Shown: one piece after another, positions 5,445 through 6,245 of the stretch
Position numbering within the stretch: the stretch's first letter is position 1
How the letters are laid out: each line of letters starts with the position of its first letter
Position numbers and translations under genes: made by a program
Origin: an uncultured Ruminococcus sp.
GTDB taxonomy: Bacteria > Bacillota > Clostridia > Oscillospirales > Ruminococcaceae
Reading direction: 5' to 3'
Assembly: GCA_946612185.1 (NCBI GenBank)
Contig: CAMOEP010000147.1
Location: 1 to 6,245 of the forward strand
Length of the DNA: 6,245 bases
Notes under the pieces: generated by a model
Databases searched by the model: none
Told to the model about the DNA's origin: nothing
The model's input: only the letters and a program-made list of their open reading frames with translations

Positions 5445-5473
5445 GCGGCTGTTCCTCTCATCTCATCAGCCGC
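5445..5473 (+). other. Leader hairpin just before the ribosome binding site
   Basis: GCGGCTG (5445-5451) and CAGCCGC (5467-5473) form a perfect 7-bp stem around a 15-nt pyrimidine-rich loop. The stem ends one base before the GAAAGGAG ribosome binding site (5475-5482). The loop contains UCCU, able to pair with AGGA of that site. It may tune translation or stabilise the mRNA; the same dyad could also be a DNA operator just downstream of the start of transcription. Confidence 0.55.
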
Positions 5474-5490
5474 CGAAAGGAGTTTTAATT

Positions 5491-6245
5491 ATGAAGAAGA
5501 TGAAAAGAGTACTGGCTGGGCTTGTGGCAGTTTCAGCAGTTATGTCAAGCGCTGTTTCCTGCGGAAATTCAGGCGGAAGTTCCTCAGAATCCCTTTCCTC
5601 TGAGTCCAACGAGCATTACAAGGCTACTGATGAATTCGCCCTGGACATCGACGAGAGTGAAAAGGAAGAACTCAAGAACGATGTGGATATCAGCGGTCAG
5701 ACTATCACCTGGCTTGCAGACTACGACCTGAACCCCACCAACAACAACGACCGTTCCGTTGCCCTTTCCCTCTTTGAGGACGTTTACGGCGGCAAGGTGG
5801 AGTACGTCTATGCAGATTCAAACGAGAAGTTCTCCGTTCTGGCAAGCAGAATAAATTCCGGCGACCCTGTTGATATGTTCCCCTATGAGTGGGACGCTGT
5901 TCCGAACGGCGTTGTTAAGGGTCAGTACGAGCCCCTCGACCCCTACTTCGACATCATGGGTGTTAATGACGGTCTTTGGGACGATATGGAAGACGTTATT
6001 GATATGTTCGAGTATGACGGTCAGCACTACGTTGTGCCTTATACCATTTCCGACCCCCTGCTCATAACCTACAGCCGCAAGCTTATGGAGGCTGAGGGTC
6101 TGGAAGATCCGTATGAACTCTACCTTGACGGCGAGTGGGACTGGGACGCTTTCATGAGCATGATGGAGTCCTTCGTTTCCGGCGCTGCTGACGGTCAGAC
6201 AAGATATGGTATCAACGGCTGGTTCGGTCAGGCTGTTGTACAGTC
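5491..6245 (+). CDS. Extracellular solute-binding lipoprotein, sugar ABC transporter type (N-terminal part)
   Basis: The first 251 residues are visible and the frame runs off the right edge. A lipoprotein signal peptide (MKKMKRVLAGLVAVSAVMSS) ends in AVSC, with Cys24 as the likely lipid anchor. A Ser/Gly/Glu-rich linker follows to about residue 60. The mature domain then begins with ISGQTITWLADYD and carries FSVLASRINSGDPVDMFPYEWD (about 114-135, in two parts), the usual region where family 1 binding proteins have a short helix and a GxxPD-like turn. Further on, DGQHYVVPYTISDPLLITYS and the WDWDAFMSMM helix are typical of sugar-binding members. Such proteins capture sugars or oligosaccharides outside the membrane for an ABC importer, whose permease genes would be expected beyond the window. 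GAAAGGAG (5475-5482) with an 8-nt spacer fixes the ATG at 5491. The ligand is not determinable. Confidence 0.88.
   Translation, partial: MKKMKRVLAGLVAVSAVMSSAVSCGNSGGSSSESLSSESNEHYKATDEFALDIDESEKEELKNDVDISGQTITWLADYDLNPTNNNDRSVALSLFEDVYGGKVEYVYADSNEKFSVLASRINSGDPVDMFPYEWDAVPNGVVKGQYEPLDPYFDIMGVNDGLWDDMEDVIDMFEYDGQHYVVPYTISDPLLITYSRKLMEAEGLEDPYELYLDGEWDWDAFMSMMESFVSGAADGQTRYGINGWFGQAVVQ

Noticed and set aside
1..6245. CRISPR array, tRNA, rRNA, integrase or transposase
   Set aside because: No regularly spaced direct repeats, cloverleaf patterns, rRNA segments or recombinase motifs were seen on either strand.

Overview
The window looks like a chromosomal segment of a low-to-mid GC, Gram-positive anaerobe of the Clostridia, most like a gut or rumen Ruminococcus relative (Oscillospiraceae). 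This is inferred from strong AGGAGG-type ribosome binding sites, consensus sigma-A promoters, Cys-lipoproteins, a 2[4Fe-4S] ferredoxin and a SpoVB/MurJ-like flippase. No species marker (rRNA, tRNA) is present, so the placement rests on style alone.

Layout, left to right. (1) 1-604, minus strand: the N-terminal 201 residues of a fold-type I PLP aminotransferase, cut by the window edge, with a near-consensus promoter at 693-721. (2) 838-2454, plus strand: a complete 538-residue MOP-superfamily flippase of the SpoVB/MurJ type, divergent from the aminotransferase. (3) 2509-4641, minus strand: a three-gene block, transcribed right to left. It encodes a PstS-like phosphate-binding-fold protein with an N-terminal membrane anchor, a translationally coupled 148-residue membrane protein, and a 197-residue lipoprotein that also has its own promoter. 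The block ends at an intrinsic terminator lying inside the 3' end of the convergent flippase gene. (4) 4673-4846: a 174-bp long imperfect palindrome with ~19-bp terminal inverted repeats, resembling a MITE or other non-coding mobile repeat. It sits exactly between the promoter (4854-4882) and the start of the PstS-like gene, so it should form nearly the whole mRNA leader. (5) 5011-5181, minus strand: a complete 56-residue 2[4Fe-4S] ferredoxin with its own promoter and a strong terminator. (6) 5491-end, plus strand: the first 251 residues of a lipoprotein solute-binding protein of the sugar ABC transporter type, with a consensus promoter and a leader hairpin.

How the genes fit together. Most units look independent: amino-acid metabolism, envelope polymer export, electron transfer and sugar capture. 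The exception is the block at 2509-4641, where three envelope proteins of unlike type share a transcript. The absence of pstCAB beside the PstS-like gene suggests a job other than ordinary phosphate import, but the function is not known. The most unusual feature is the palindromic element placed as the 5' leader of that operon. No tRNA, rRNA, CRISPR array, transposase or integrase is visible.
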